Assembly: GCA_021809805.1 (NCBI GenBank)
Contig: JAJZKA010000007.1
Span: forward strand, 1-48,078
Direction of reading: 5' to 3'
From: Actinomycetes bacterium
Lineage (GTDB): Bacteria; Actinomycetota; Acidimicrobiia; Acidimicrobiales; Bog-793
Length of the DNA: 48,078 bases
Both the position numbers and the translations under genes were made by a program. Below the pieces are notes generated by a model. It was given only the letters and a program-made list of their open reading frames with translations. It had not been told where the DNA came from and ran no database searches. Shown in pieces: positions 8,704 through 17,368 of this stretch; positions within the stretch are counted from its first letter, which is position 1, and every line of letters begins with the position of its first letter.

Positions 8704-10395
8704 ATGACCAGGGTCAGTGAACACACCGATGTTCTCGTCATCGGCGCGGGTGTAAATGGCGCGGCGGTGGCCAGAGAAGCGGCCATGCGCGGACTAAACA
8801 CTCTACTGATAGATAAAACCGACATAGCCAGCGGCACAAGCTCAGCGTCGAGCCGGCTCGTGCATGGAGGCCCCAGATATCTCGAACATGGCGAGTTTCG
8901 ACTTGTGCGCGAGTCGCTGCACGAGCGAGAGCTGCTGTTGTGGACCGCGGCACATCTAGTCAAGCCATACCAGCTGCTGATCCCTTTTTACACACACAAC
9001 CGCCGACGGCCCTGGACGTTAGAGACCGGCATGCTGCTCTACGACGCCCTTTCACGCGGAAAGAGCACACCCAGGCACCGGAGGCTCTCGCGGCGCGAAG
9101 CGATCGCAGCCTATCCAGGCATTGAGCACCGTGGCCTCACCGGAGGCATTGTCTACGTAGATGCCTACGCATGCTTCGCTGAGCGACTCGCCGTCGAGCA
9201 GGCGCTTGACGTTCGTGCCGCAGGAAGCAGTGTGCTCACGCACACAGCGGCTACGGAGCTATGTCCTGGCGCGTCGCTGATCGAGGTCGCGCTCCGAGAT
9301 GAGCTGACGGGAAACACCACTACGGTCCGCGCGCGCAGCGTGGTGAACGCCAGCGGACCATGGGTGGATTCGGTGCTCGGCTCCGTGCAAGGCTGGCGCG
9401 GCCACCGTCTCATTCGCGCGGTGAAGGGTAGCCACCTGGTGCTGGCGACCTATCCAGACGCACCGAGTACAGGGATCCACTTCGAGGCCATGACCGATGG
9501 CCGGCCGGTGTTGGTGCTCCCGCAATCCGACGGCACGATCCTCGTGGGCAGCACGGAACTCGTTGACGAAGCCGACCCCGGCGCGTTGTCGTGTAGCGAT
9601 GCGGAGATCGCGTATCTCCTGACGGAGGCAAACCGCTTGCTTCCGTCAGCGCACTTCACTCAGGGCGACGTCTTGCACGCGTTTGCCGGCGCGCGTCCAT
9701 TGCCGTACGCGGCTAGTGCCGAGCGTCCAGCTGACATCAGTCGTGACCATCACGTCGTCAGCCACCCGACCGTGCCTGGTCTGTTCAGTCTCACGGGCGG
9801 CAAGCTCACAACACATCGTGCCCTGGGCGAGATGGCGATCAACCGAGTCGTCGATCACCTCGCTCTGCAGCCCCGGCGGCGGTCCAGGCCGCAAGGCCCA
9901 CGCCGTCATGCAGCACTCCGGCGGGCTAGCTGCAGTCCGACGCGGACGATGCCTTTGCCAGGAGCGCGAGTCGCCGATTGGCATGCCTTCGCGGCCCAGT
10001 GTGAGCAAGTATCCACGATGCCGGCAGCGGTGCGAGATCGCCTCCTCGCCGTGTACGGGGTCCGTGCCCTGAGCGTGTACGACGCGATGAGAGACAGGCC
10101 GGGGCTCCCGGCTCTCATTAGAGCGACGAATGACGTCACGACCGCCGAAGTGTGGGTTGCGGTCAAGGAAGAGTTCGCTCGGACGCTAGTGGACGTTGTG
10201 GCGCGCAGGCTCATGCTCGCCAGGACCGCCGACGCCGGTCTCGGTGCTGCCACTGCAGTGGCCGCTGTCTGCGCAGAGCTCCTGGGCTGGGACGCGCGCC
10301 AGACCGAACAGGAGTTAGTCGCATACCGCTCATGGTCCGCACGGCTTCGCCCCAACTGCCAGAGCGCGTCGGATGTTTCGCACAACCACCATTAA
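8704..10395 (+). CDS. FAD-dependent glycerol-3-phosphate dehydrogenase family protein (GlpD/EryB-like)
   Basis: This 563-aa flavoprotein oxidises a phosphorylated polyol. The N-terminal dinucleotide motif is VLVIGAGVNGAAVAREAA, followed by the GlpD hallmark SSASSRLVHGGPRYLEHGEF and ETGMLLYDAL. The family motif RAVKGSHLVL, then DGRPVLVLPQSDGTILVGSTE, and FSLTGGKLTTHRALGE near the end of the FAD domain are all present. A C-terminal helical domain (about 430-545; MARRLMLART-like text) matches the GlpD accessory domain. ATG at 8704 follows GAGG. In an operon with an FGGY kinase and an aldolase the substrate is more likely a tetritol or pentitol phosphate than glycerol-3-phosphate (inference). Confidence 0.88.
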   Translation: MTRVSEHTDVLVIGAGVNGAAVAREAAMRGLNTLLIDKTDIASGTSSASSRLVHGGPRYLEHGEFRLVRESLHERELLLWTAAHLVKPYQLLIPFYTHNRRRPWTLETGMLLYDALSRGKSTPRHRRLSRREAIAAYPGIEHRGLTGGIVYVDAYACFAERLAVEQALDVRAAGSSVLTHTAATELCPGASLIEVALRDELTGNTTTVRARSVVNASGPWVDSVLGSVQGWRGHRLIRAVKGSHLVLATYPDAPSTGIHFEAMTDGRPVLVLPQSDGTILVGSTELVDEADPGALSCSDAEIAYLLTEANRLLPSAHFTQGDVLHAFAGARPLPYAASAERPADISRDHHVVSHPTVPGLFSLTGGKLTTHRALGEMAINRVVDHLALQPRRRSRPQGPRRHAALRRASCSPTRTMPLPGARVADWHAFAAQCEQVSTMPAAVRDRLLAVYGVRALSVYDAMRDRPGLPALIRATNDVTTAEVWVAVKEEFARTLVDVVARRLMLARTADAGLGAATAVAAVCAELLGWDARQTEQELVAYRSWSARLRPNCQSASDVSHNHH

Positions 10396-10418
10396 CTGAA
10401 AGCTGTCGACACTCGCTC

Positions 10419-11318
10419 ATGACAATCGCTGCCCTATCTGATCTCCTTACCGATGCGCGTGAGCACCGCTATGCCGTCGGGTACTTCGAAGCGTGGGACG
10501 TTTACAGCCTTGAGGCCGTGGTGGCGGCGGCCGAGGCCGAGGAGTCACCGGTAATAATCGGCATCGGCGGCTTGACAGCGAACCATGCCTGGCTACGTGA
10601 GCAAGGTATCGCCGTCTACGGAGCCGTCGCAGCGATGCTGGCAGAGCGGGCCAAGACGCCTACGGCTGTCATGTACAACGAAGCAGACAGCCTAGACGAG
10701 GCCCGTAGCGCGCTCGGATGTGGCTTCAACACGGTCATGATGGTCGGCCAAGGCATGACGATGGAGCGATTGATCGAGACTACGGCAGCGCTCGTGGCGG
10801 AAGCGCACGCCGCACGTGTTGCGGTCGAAGGGGAGTTTGACGAGCTCGGCGAGATGCGTGACGGTGTCTTGCACGACGAAGAGGCGCGACTCACCGACGT
10901 CGACGCGGCAGTGGAGTTCGTGCGACGCACCAATGTGGACTGCCTTGCGGTATCAGTTGGCAGCGTGCACTTCGTGACCGGCGGCTACACCCCGACACTC
11001 CATACGAGCAGAATCAGAGAGCTCGCAGACGCGCTCACAGTTCCCTTGGTACTGCACGGAGGCTCGGGCGTACCCCCCGAGCAGCTCCAAGCGGCAGTCG
11101 AAGCCGGGATATCCAAGGTAAACGTGGGAACCAGGCTCAAGCAGGTTTTCGGCGAGGGGCTCGCTCTGGGTCTGCAACGCGCTAGCGCAGACCCGAACTT
11201 GACCTATGGCTCGCGTCTCCCTGGCGATGCGATGACCGCGGCAGCGCTGGCGCTCACTCAAGAGATTAGGCGATACATGCAGACCCTCGGGTCCTCAGGA
11301 AAGGCGGCCAACAAGTGA
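10419..11318 (+). CDS. Class II aldolase family protein (FbaA/GatY-like) with altered metal site
   Basis: This 299-aa TIM-barrel aldolase homologue of the fructose-bisphosphate/tagatose-bisphosphate class II family would cleave a ketose phosphate to DHAP and an aldehyde. Family features: start AALSDLLTDAREHRYAVGYF, LAVSVGSVH (Zn His region), PLVLHGGSGVP (Zn His and phosphate loop) and ISKVNVGTRLK. The expected HLDHG motif, which carries the catalytic Asp and a Zn-ligand His, is replaced by MYNEAD in the segment starting TPTAVMYNEAD. The enzyme either uses another ligand set or catalyses a different reaction. I start it at the ATG 10419; the longer frame from 10152 overlaps the GlpD-like gene and is rejected. 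Its stop overlaps the next start. Confidence 0.82.
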   Translation: MTIAALSDLLTDAREHRYAVGYFEAWDVYSLEAVVAAAEAEESPVIIGIGGLTANHAWLREQGIAVYGAVAAMLAERAKTPTAVMYNEADSLDEARSALGCGFNTVMMVGQGMTMERLIETTAALVAEAHAARVAVEGEFDELGEMRDGVLHDEEARLTDVDAAVEFVRRTNVDCLAVSVGSVHFVTGGYTPTLHTSRIRELADALTVPLVLHGGSGVPPEQLQAAVEAGISKVNVGTRLKQVFGEGLALGLQRASADPNLTYGSRLPGDAMTAAALALTQEIRRYMQTLGSSGKAANK

Positions 11319-13405
11319 CCGACATATCAAGCATCGACCCTGCCACGGTCCCTGACGACAAGACGGAGTTAGGGTCGACAGTCTCCAGGCAGCAGGCGCT
11401 CGCCCTCCTTGAGCAGCTCGTGCTCATCCGAGAGTTCGAGCAGACCGCCTATCTGAGATACCTGCAAGGCGAGATCCCTGGGACCCTTCACCAGTACCAG
11501 GGCCAGGAGGCGGTAGCCGTCGGCGTGTGCTCGACACTACGCGCCGACGACTGGATCACGTCAACACACCGCCCCCATGGCCATGCTCTGGCTAAGGGCA
11601 TGGATCCGAAGCTGGCAATGGCCGAGATCTACGGCAAGGCCAGCGGCTGCCTGGGTGCGCGCGGCGGCTCGATGCATCTTGGCGACCCTCAGATCGGGAT
11701 GCTGCCCTCGATCGCCATCGTCGGGGGTGGCATCACTCTCGCCCCGGGGCTGGCTCTCGGCTTGGTTCGCCAAGGCACCGACTCCGTAGTGGCCTGCTTC
11801 TTCGGGGATGGAGCGGTCAACGAGGGAGCGTTTCACGAGGGCGTGAACATCGCTGCAGCCATGAACCTCCCGGTCGTGTTCGTTTGCGAGAACAACCTTT
11901 ACAGCGCCTCGACACCGTTCGCGGAGACCACCCGCAACGCTGATGTCTCTTCGCGTGGCGCGGCGTACGGTATCCCGTCCGAGCGAATCGACGGGATGGA
12001 CGTGCTCGCGGTCCGCGGTGCTGCCACTCGCGCCGTCGAGCGCGCTCGCCGAGGAGAGGGACCGACGCTCATCGAGTGCCTTACCTACCGCTTCGTCGGG
12101 CACAGCCGGTCGGACGCTCGCGGATACCGCCAGAAGGACGAAGAAGCGCAGTGGCGAGCCCGCGATCCGGTCAAGCGTTTCCCAGACTGGCTCGTCGCAC
12201 ATGAAATAGCATCGACCGCGGAAGTCGAAGACTCAATCGCGCGAGCGAAAGCAGCGGTCGCGGAAGCACTGTCATTCGCGCAGCAAGCGCCGCTACCAGA
12301 TAGCGCAACCGCGGCTGACCTAGCCGTTGTCTACGGGGCGCCTCCGCAGCGAGTCGAGACCGCCGGACCGTTGGCTGATGGGCCGGAAGAACGGCTGCTC
12401 TCAATCGCCGAGGCGCTCCGTGAGGCAATCGCCGAGGAGATGACGGCCAACGAGCGGCTTCTTCTGCTGGGCGAGGACATCGGTGTGCCCGGCGGTTGGG
12501 GCGGAGCGTTCGGTGTCTATGGCGGGCTGGCTGAGCACTTTGGTCGCGAACGCGTTATTGATACACCGATCAGCGAGAAGGCTTTGCTCGGGGCTGCGAT
12601 CGGCGCTGCAGTTACCGGCTGCCCGGCGCTGCCGGACCTCCAATATGCAGACTTCGTCTTTGAAGCGATGGACGAGGTGGCCAACGAAGCAGCGAAGCTG
12701 AGGGCTATGTCCAACGGGGCTCTCACCGTGCCTATAGTTCTGCGCTGCCCGGTCGGGGCAAGCCAGCGGGGGGCTCAGCATTCACAGAACCCCGAGAGCA
12801 TCTTCATGCACATCCCCGGGCTCAAGGTTCTGTGCATCTCCGATCCTTACACCGCTAAGGGCGCCATGCGCGCAGCTCTGCAAGACCCGGATCCAGTGCT
12901 CGTGTTCGAGCACAAGCTCTTGTACGGCGCCAAACGCCGGAAGGAATCCGGATCGATCGACACGCGCGCATTTGTTCCCGAGACGGAATACGTCCTGCCG
13001 GTTGGGCAGGCTCGAGTCCGGCGCCGTGGCGATGACCTCACCATCCTCGCGACGTTCACGCAGCTGTACGCGTCCCTCGATGTTGCCGACGAACTTGCCG
13101 GCGATGGAGTTAGCTGCGAGGTCATCGACCCAATCTGGCTGGCCCCATTCGATTGGGAGGGGATCATGGCTAGCGTCGGGCGCACGCGGCGGCTGATCAT
13201 CGTCCACGAGGCTCCACTCACGGGCGGCTGGGGAGCAGAAGTCGCAGCACGTGTATCCGCCGAGTTCCACGGCCACCTCCTCGCACCGGTGGTGCGACTT
13301 GCCAGCAAAGACGTTCCCATGCCGTTTGCTCCGACGCTCGAGGCTGCCGTTCTCCCCTCTCGCGAGGAGATTCGCGCAGCCGTCCAAACCGTGCTCGCTA
13401 ACTGA
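11315..13405 (+). CDS. Fused E1 alpha-beta subunit of thiamine-dependent 2-oxoacid/acetoin dehydrogenase
   Basis: This 696-aa protein joins two normally separate subunits. The N-terminal half (about residues 20-330) is E1 alpha with TSTHRPHGHALAKG, GARGGSMH and the thiamine-diphosphate motif CFFGDGAVNEGAFHEG ending in CENN. The C-terminal half (about 365-696) is E1 beta with LLGEDIGVPGG, VIDTPISEKALLGAAIG, DFVFEAMDEVANEAAK and HSQNPESIFMHIPGLKVL. The GTG at 11315 overlaps the aldolase stop. With the free lipoyl domain and E2 core downstream it would form a pyruvate/acetoin/branched-chain type complex; E3 (lipoamide dehydrogenase) is not in the window and is presumably shared with housekeeping complexes. 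Acetoin-type substrate use is inference. Confidence 0.9.
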   Translation: MTDISSIDPATVPDDKTELGSTVSRQQALALLEQLVLIREFEQTAYLRYLQGEIPGTLHQYQGQEAVAVGVCSTLRADDWITSTHRPHGHALAKGMDPKLAMAEIYGKASGCLGARGGSMHLGDPQIGMLPSIAIVGGGITLAPGLALGLVRQGTDSVVACFFGDGAVNEGAFHEGVNIAAAMNLPVVFVCENNLYSASTPFAETTRNADVSSRGAAYGIPSERIDGMDVLAVRGAATRAVERARRGEGPTLIECLTYRFVGHSRSDARGYRQKDEEAQWRARDPVKRFPDWLVAHEIASTAEVEDSIARAKAAVAEALSFAQQAPLPDSATAADLAVVYGAPPQRVETAGPLADGPEERLLSIAEALREAIAEEMTANERLLLLGEDIGVPGGWGGAFGVYGGLAEHFGRERVIDTPISEKALLGAAIGAAVTGCPALPDLQYADFVFEAMDEVANEAAKLRAMSNGALTVPIVLRCPVGASQRGAQHSQNPESIFMHIPGLKVLCISDPYTAKGAMRAALQDPDPVLVFEHKLLYGAKRRKESGSIDTRAFVPETEYVLPVGQARVRRRGDDLTILATFTQLYASLDVADELAGDGVSCEVIDPIWLAPFDWEGIMASVGRTRRLIIVHEAPLTGGWGAEVAARVSAEFHGHLLAPVVRLASKDVPMPFAPTLEAAVLPSREEIRAAVQTVLAN

Positions 13406-13431
13406 CCCCCGACACTGAAGGAGACTGCAGA

Positions 13432-13692
13432 ATGGCAGAGGAAATTGTCATGCCCGCGCTAGGAGAGACCTCCGACGAGCTCCACATCATCGAGTGGTTG
13501 ATCGATGAAGGGAGCCAGGTAGAACTAGGGCAGCCGCTGCTCGTCGTGGAGACCGATAAGGCCGAGTTAGAGGTTGAAAGTGTCGCCGAGGGCACACTGC
13601 TGCGAATCGTCGCCCCGGCCGGCGAGACTGTTAGCGCGCTTAGCGTGATCGCATATATCGGCGCGCCCGGCGACGAACTGCCCCCGGCCTGA
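13432..13692 (+). CDS. Stand-alone lipoyl domain protein (E2 lipoyl carrier)
   Basis: This 86-aa protein is a single biotinyl/lipoyl-attachment domain. The lipoylated Lys43 sits in the canonical hairpin VVETDKAELEVES, and the fold begins MPALGETSDELHIIEWLIDEG. The ATG follows GAAGGAG. It carries the swinging arm that is usually the N-terminus of E2; here it is encoded separately, 3 bp before the E2 core gene. Confidence 0.92.
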   Translation: MAEEIVMPALGETSDELHIIEWLIDEGSQVELGQPLLVVETDKAELEVESVAEGTLLRIVAPAGETVSALSVIAYIGAPGDELPPA

Positions 13693-13695
13693 GAG

Positions 13696-14469
13696 ATGTC
13701 TTCGTCACCACACGACCTGCAGACTGTGACCGTTGAGCCATGGCCACAGGTTGACTTTGAGCGGTTCGGCCCCGTTGATCGGACGGCACTTTCCCGAATA
13801 CGTCAGCAGATCAGCAGACGGCTCACCCGGAACGCGATGCTGATCCCTCACGTCACGCACCACGAACAAGCTGACATAACAGAGCTCGACAACCTTCGCC
13901 GATCACTTAACGAGAGCAACGCCGATGCTCCCGTCAAGCTGACGCTACTGCCATTCATGGTGGTGGCGCTCGCCCGAGCGCTGCAAGAATTTCCGCAGTT
14001 CAACGCTTCGCTTGACGCAAACGAGTTGGTCTTGCGGCATTACTACAACATCGGCATAGCCACTGAAACGCGCTCCGGCCTCCTTGTGCCGGTGCTGCGG
14101 GACGTTAACAACAAGGACTTGTATACAGTCGCTGCCGAGATCATGGCTTTGACCGAGGCGGCGCGGAACCGTGCGTTGACACCAGCAGAGATGGCCGGTG
14201 GAACTTTCACCATCTCAAGCCTGGGTGGCATCGGTGGTACGGGCTTCACTCCAATCATCAATGCCCCAGAGGTTGCCGTCCTCGGGGTGACGCGAGCCGC
14301 GATCTGGCCGGTGTGGACAGGGTCGGAATTCGCGCCGCGGCTACTGTTGCCGCTCTCGCTCTCATATGATCACCGGGTCATTGACGGAGCCGCGGCGGCG
14401 CGCTTCAGTGCACGAGTGGCAGAGCTGCTGTCAGGCTGGCTACCCGAGGACGGCGAAGCAGCCTTCTGA
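13696..14469 (+). CDS. 2-oxoacid dehydrogenase E2 acyltransferase, catalytic domain only
   Basis: This 257-aa protein is the CAT-like acyltransferase domain. It has the active-site motif SLSYDHRVIDGAAAARF with His226 and Asp230, and earlier landmarks GIATETRSGLLVPVLRDV and GGTFTISSLGGIGGTGFTPIIN. No lipoyl domain and no clear peripheral subunit-binding domain precede it; the first 30 residues are short and polar. The E2 is therefore split into two polypeptides while E1 is fused, an unusual subunit layout. Last gene of the plus-strand operon, convergent with drmC. Confidence 0.88.
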   Translation: MSSSPHDLQTVTVEPWPQVDFERFGPVDRTALSRIRQQISRRLTRNAMLIPHVTHHEQADITELDNLRRSLNESNADAPVKLTLLPFMVVALARALQEFPQFNASLDANELVLRHYYNIGIATETRSGLLVPVLRDVNNKDLYTVAAEIMALTEAARNRALTPAEMAGGTFTISSLGGIGGTGFTPIINAPEVAVLGVTRAAIWPVWTGSEFAPRLLLPLSLSYDHRVIDGAAAARFSARVAELLSGWLPEDGEAAF

Positions 14470-14777
14470 TCGCTCAGACCTGCGTCGACCGGCTCATGCT
14501 TGCGAGCTTCGCTGGCCGACAGACAGCAGACAAGACGCTGCTGCGCATCATGGTTAGTCGGTCGTTCGGGAGCCTCGTGAGACGGGCATTATCCCGACCA
14601 GCAGCAACCGGATCGGCTACATCGCTGAGACGACCGCCGGGAACCGCTGCCACGGCGAGCATGGGTCGCTCCCACAGGCGCCCCGCGTACTCAAGACGGA
14701 CCACGCGTGCATGGCCATCCAGGTCAAAGCGTGACACGGTCAGGCACCTGGCGCCGAGCCCGCGCGCCGTCAGGCTG
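14470..14777. other. Intergenic region between catabolic operon and DISARM
   Basis: The gap separates two convergent operons. An open frame on the minus strand (14474-14737) reads like ordinary protein in its first half but has no recognised domain, no clear ribosome binding site and no partner; it could be a degraded gene tail. I see no convincing terminator hairpin. This is the likely junction between the catabolic segment and the defence segment. Confidence 0.3.
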
Positions 14778-15524
14778 TCAGGCCAATGCCAGAACGCCTG
14801 ACCGCATCAGTCCGCGGATGTGGGACTCAAGCGCGGCGGCGACTCCGGGGTCGGCGACGGCGAGGCCGACCTCAAGGTTGGCGCGCAAAGCCTGGTGGGT
14901 GAGGTTGGCGGAGCCGATCAGGGCGCGCTGGCCGTCGATCACGAGCAGCTTGGCGTGCAGGACCCCGCCGCCTTCGCGTTGCTCAGCTGGCCAGCGCCAG
15001 CGCGTGATCCCATCGATCGTGGCGAAGGCGTGGTCGTGCCCGCGGTAGCGACCGTCGCTGTCCTGGCTGTTCTCGAACACCACATCGACCTGGCAGCCGC
15101 GTGCGACGGCGGCGCGCAGGTCAGCGGCGACCGTGGGGAGCGTGTGGGCGGCGAAGCTGACCAGCAGGATGCGGTCCTCGGCCCGGGCGAGCAGCTCGTG
15201 GAGCACCGCGGCGGTCAGGCGCTGCTCGCCGAGCGCGCCCGGTCCGGTCCAGACAGGCCGGGGGCGGTTGTGCTGGGACTGGCGGCGGGCGCCGGCACCG
15301 ACACGCAGCGCGAGCGCGACACCGGCGCCGGTGATCGCAGGGTCAGCGTCCCAGGCGGCGGTGAGCTCACGCACTGCATCAAGCGCGGCGGGCGAGGCGC
15401 CGGCCAGGGCGGTCGCGCAGACGGGGCTGGGGCGCGCAAGCGGATCGCAGGCGCCCGCGAGCGTGGCGAGCTGGACGTCGCTCAAACGGCAAAGCACGGT
15501 GTCAAGCGCGGCGGCGACGCTCAC
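14778..15524 (-). CDS. drmC: DISARM protein DrmC (phospholipase D-like)
   Basis: This 248-aa PLD-superfamily protein has one HKD motif: His190, Lys192, Asp197 in LHAKLLVIDG followed by GSANLT (Ser205, Asn207). A second half-motif region (ILLVSFAAHT and VVFENSQDSDG) precedes it, as in DrmC. The first 100 residues are helical and Leu/Ala-rich. The GTG start overlaps the drmB stop (GTGA). It is the last gene of a class 1 DISARM operon; in the literature drmC is the PLD component and is reported as dispensable for some phages. Function inferred from family and strict gene order. Confidence 0.92.
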   Translation of the reverse strand: MSVAAALDTVLCRLSDVQLATLAGACDPLARPSPVCATALAGASPAALDAVRELTAAWDADPAITGAGVALALRVGAGARRQSQHNRPRPVWTGPGALGEQRLTAAVLHELLARAEDRILLVSFAAHTLPTVAADLRAAVARGCQVDVVFENSQDSDGRYRGHDHAFATIDGITRWRWPAEQREGGGVLHAKLLVIDGQRALIGSANLTHQALRANLEVGLAVADPGVAAALESHIRGLMRSGVLALA

Positions 15525-17368
15525 AAATCGAGTGCCCCGAAGTAGGCGCTATCACGCCCGACGTCACGGTCCGAGAGGGTCTCAATGAGCGTGCCGCGGT
15601 CAAGGAAGCGGTTGCCGCGCTCACACGATGTCTCGGAGGCGAACTGGCAGGCATGACAGGCGGCCACGTGAACGGACCCGTCGATTCGGGGGTCGTGCTC
15701 GGAGCACAGCGGATCGGAGGAGCAGAGCTTGGCGCGCTCCAGCGCGTGGCGCACGAGCGGTCCGAGCTGGTCGGGCTCGCCGAGTGAGACCAGGCCGCCG
15801 AGCGTTCCCTCGCTGTCAGGCGCGGAGGTGTAGAGCAGCACGCCCGCCATCGCCTCGGTGCCAGCAGCCTCGCTGTCGGGGCTGGTTGCGTAGATGCGCT
15901 CGCGGATCGAGGATGCGGTGTAGCCGCATTCGAGCGCGAGCTCACGCAGCAGCGCGTGCGCGAAGCTGTGCAGCAACACATAGCGCTCACCGGGCCATGA
16001 CTCCTCAGGGTCAAGGCCACGGCGCTCACGCCAGGCGCGGTGGCCGTCGTGCAGCACGTCCGCGATCCCCGAGGAGCGGTAGCGCTGCTCCCAGGCGAGC
16101 ACCCGGTCCTCGGCAAAGCGGATGAAAATGCCCTCGCCGCGCACCTCGCTACAGGGCAGCCAACGTGGCGCCCCGCGCGTCAGTGCGACGATCCGGCCGC
16201 CGCCGCTGCCGAGCTCGTCGGGGGCGTTGATGCGCGTGAAGCCGCGCAGCGCGCTGACCTCACGCAGCCGCTCAACCAGCACAACGTCGCTGATCAGCCC
16301 GGCAAGCGCCGTGGGAGCGCCGACGGGGCGGAGCTTGAAGTCGGGCTGCTCGGGCACGGCGTCTGCGGCGGTCAGCACCCGCCACTCCGGTGTGAGCAGG
16401 TCAGCCGCATCACCAGCGCCCTCAACCCCCTCGCGGCGTGCGCGCACCGCCGCGCCGACAGCGGCGATGCCGAGTCGGTCGCGCAGCCCGCGCAGGCGGC
16501 GAAGCTCCGGGTTGGTGGTCAGGGTCACGTCGAGGAACTGCTCGCCGTCGGGCAGCAGGCCGACGATCGCCCACGCGTCGTCGACCGCCTGCGCCAGCTC
16601 ACCGGCGGCGGACGGGATCGACAGCGCCGAGCTGAGCACCGGAAACCAGGCGTTGCTGGCGCCGAGCAGCAGCGTGACCGGCTCCTGATCGCAGCGCTCG
16701 GCGACACCGAGGTGCGGGTGGCGTCCACGGCAGCGCGGCGGCAGGAATGTCTTAGCGTCCTGACCGAACGCCTGTGAGAGCCGGCGGCGGCGACCGCACT
16801 GATCGCACTCGAGCTGCACGTCACCGGGACGCCCGCCGGTCCCGAGCTCGCGCAACTTGAGCGTGCCTGCACACGCGATGGGGCCGTGCAGAAACTCAAC
16901 CCACGGGAAGTCGTCGATGTGGCCGTTCTGGCAGGCCATCAGGTAGCGGGCGGGAAACGCCGTCGGGGGTCTGCCGGCCCGGGCGCGCGGGCAGCCGTCA
17001 TGCACATAGCGGGTGCGCTCCGGACGCCACGCGTCCTCACGGAGGGTGAAGACCCCGCTGTCGATCGCGGCCAGCCGGCTACAGACCGGGCAGCGCAACC
17101 AGCGCGGAAAGGGCGAGACGGGCACGCCGGAGCTGTCACCGTCGGGCACCACCGGCGGGGTGAGCAGCTGCTCGACCTGCGACCCGAGCGCCGCGCGCAC
17201 AGCCGCGAGCAGACGGGGCTCAGAGACCGGCTCGCCGAGCACCCGCGGCCAGTCATCGAGGCCAAGCACGAGCGTCGTCAGCTCCGGCAGCTCAACGGTC
17301 GCACCGACACCGTAGGTGTGCATCAGCTGGCTGGGGCGCAGGTCCCCGACATGGCTTCGGTCCCTCAC
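15521..17368 (-). CDS. drmB: DISARM protein DrmB (DUF1998)
   Basis: This 615-aa protein contains the DUF1998 domain in its C-terminal third, including LLHSFAHALLRELALECGY and ILYTSAPDSEGTLGGL-like text (residues about 440-520). Cys pairs that could bind zinc occur at CPVC, CDQCGR and CHACQ, and near the end a Cys cluster (CSSDPLCSEH ... CHACQFASETSCERGNRF). DrmB is reported to act in a complex with the helicase DrmA. I prefer the GTG at 17368, which overlaps the drmA stop as GTGA, like the other junctions in this operon; a start at 17419 would overlap drmA by 55 bp. Confidence 0.93.
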   Translation of the reverse strand: MRDRSHVGDLRPSQLMHTYGVGATVELPELTTLVLGLDDWPRVLGEPVSEPRLLAAVRAALGSQVEQLLTPPVVPDGDSSGVPVSPFPRWLRCPVCSRLAAIDSGVFTLREDAWRPERTRYVHDGCPRARAGRPPTAFPARYLMACQNGHIDDFPWVEFLHGPIACAGTLKLRELGTGGRPGDVQLECDQCGRRRRLSQAFGQDAKTFLPPRCRGRHPHLGVAERCDQEPVTLLLGASNAWFPVLSSALSIPSAAGELAQAVDDAWAIVGLLPDGEQFLDVTLTTNPELRRLRGLRDRLGIAAVGAAVRARREGVEGAGDAADLLTPEWRVLTAADAVPEQPDFKLRPVGAPTALAGLISDVVLVERLREVSALRGFTRINAPDELGSGGGRIVALTRGAPRWLPCSEVRGEGIFIRFAEDRVLAWEQRYRSSGIADVLHDGHRAWRERRGLDPEESWPGERYVLLHSFAHALLRELALECGYTASSIRERIYATSPDSEAAGTEAMAGVLLYTSAPDSEGTLGGLVSLGEPDQLGPLVRHALERAKLCSSDPLCSEHDPRIDGSVHVAACHACQFASETSCERGNRFLDRGTLIETLSDRDVGRDSAYFGALDL

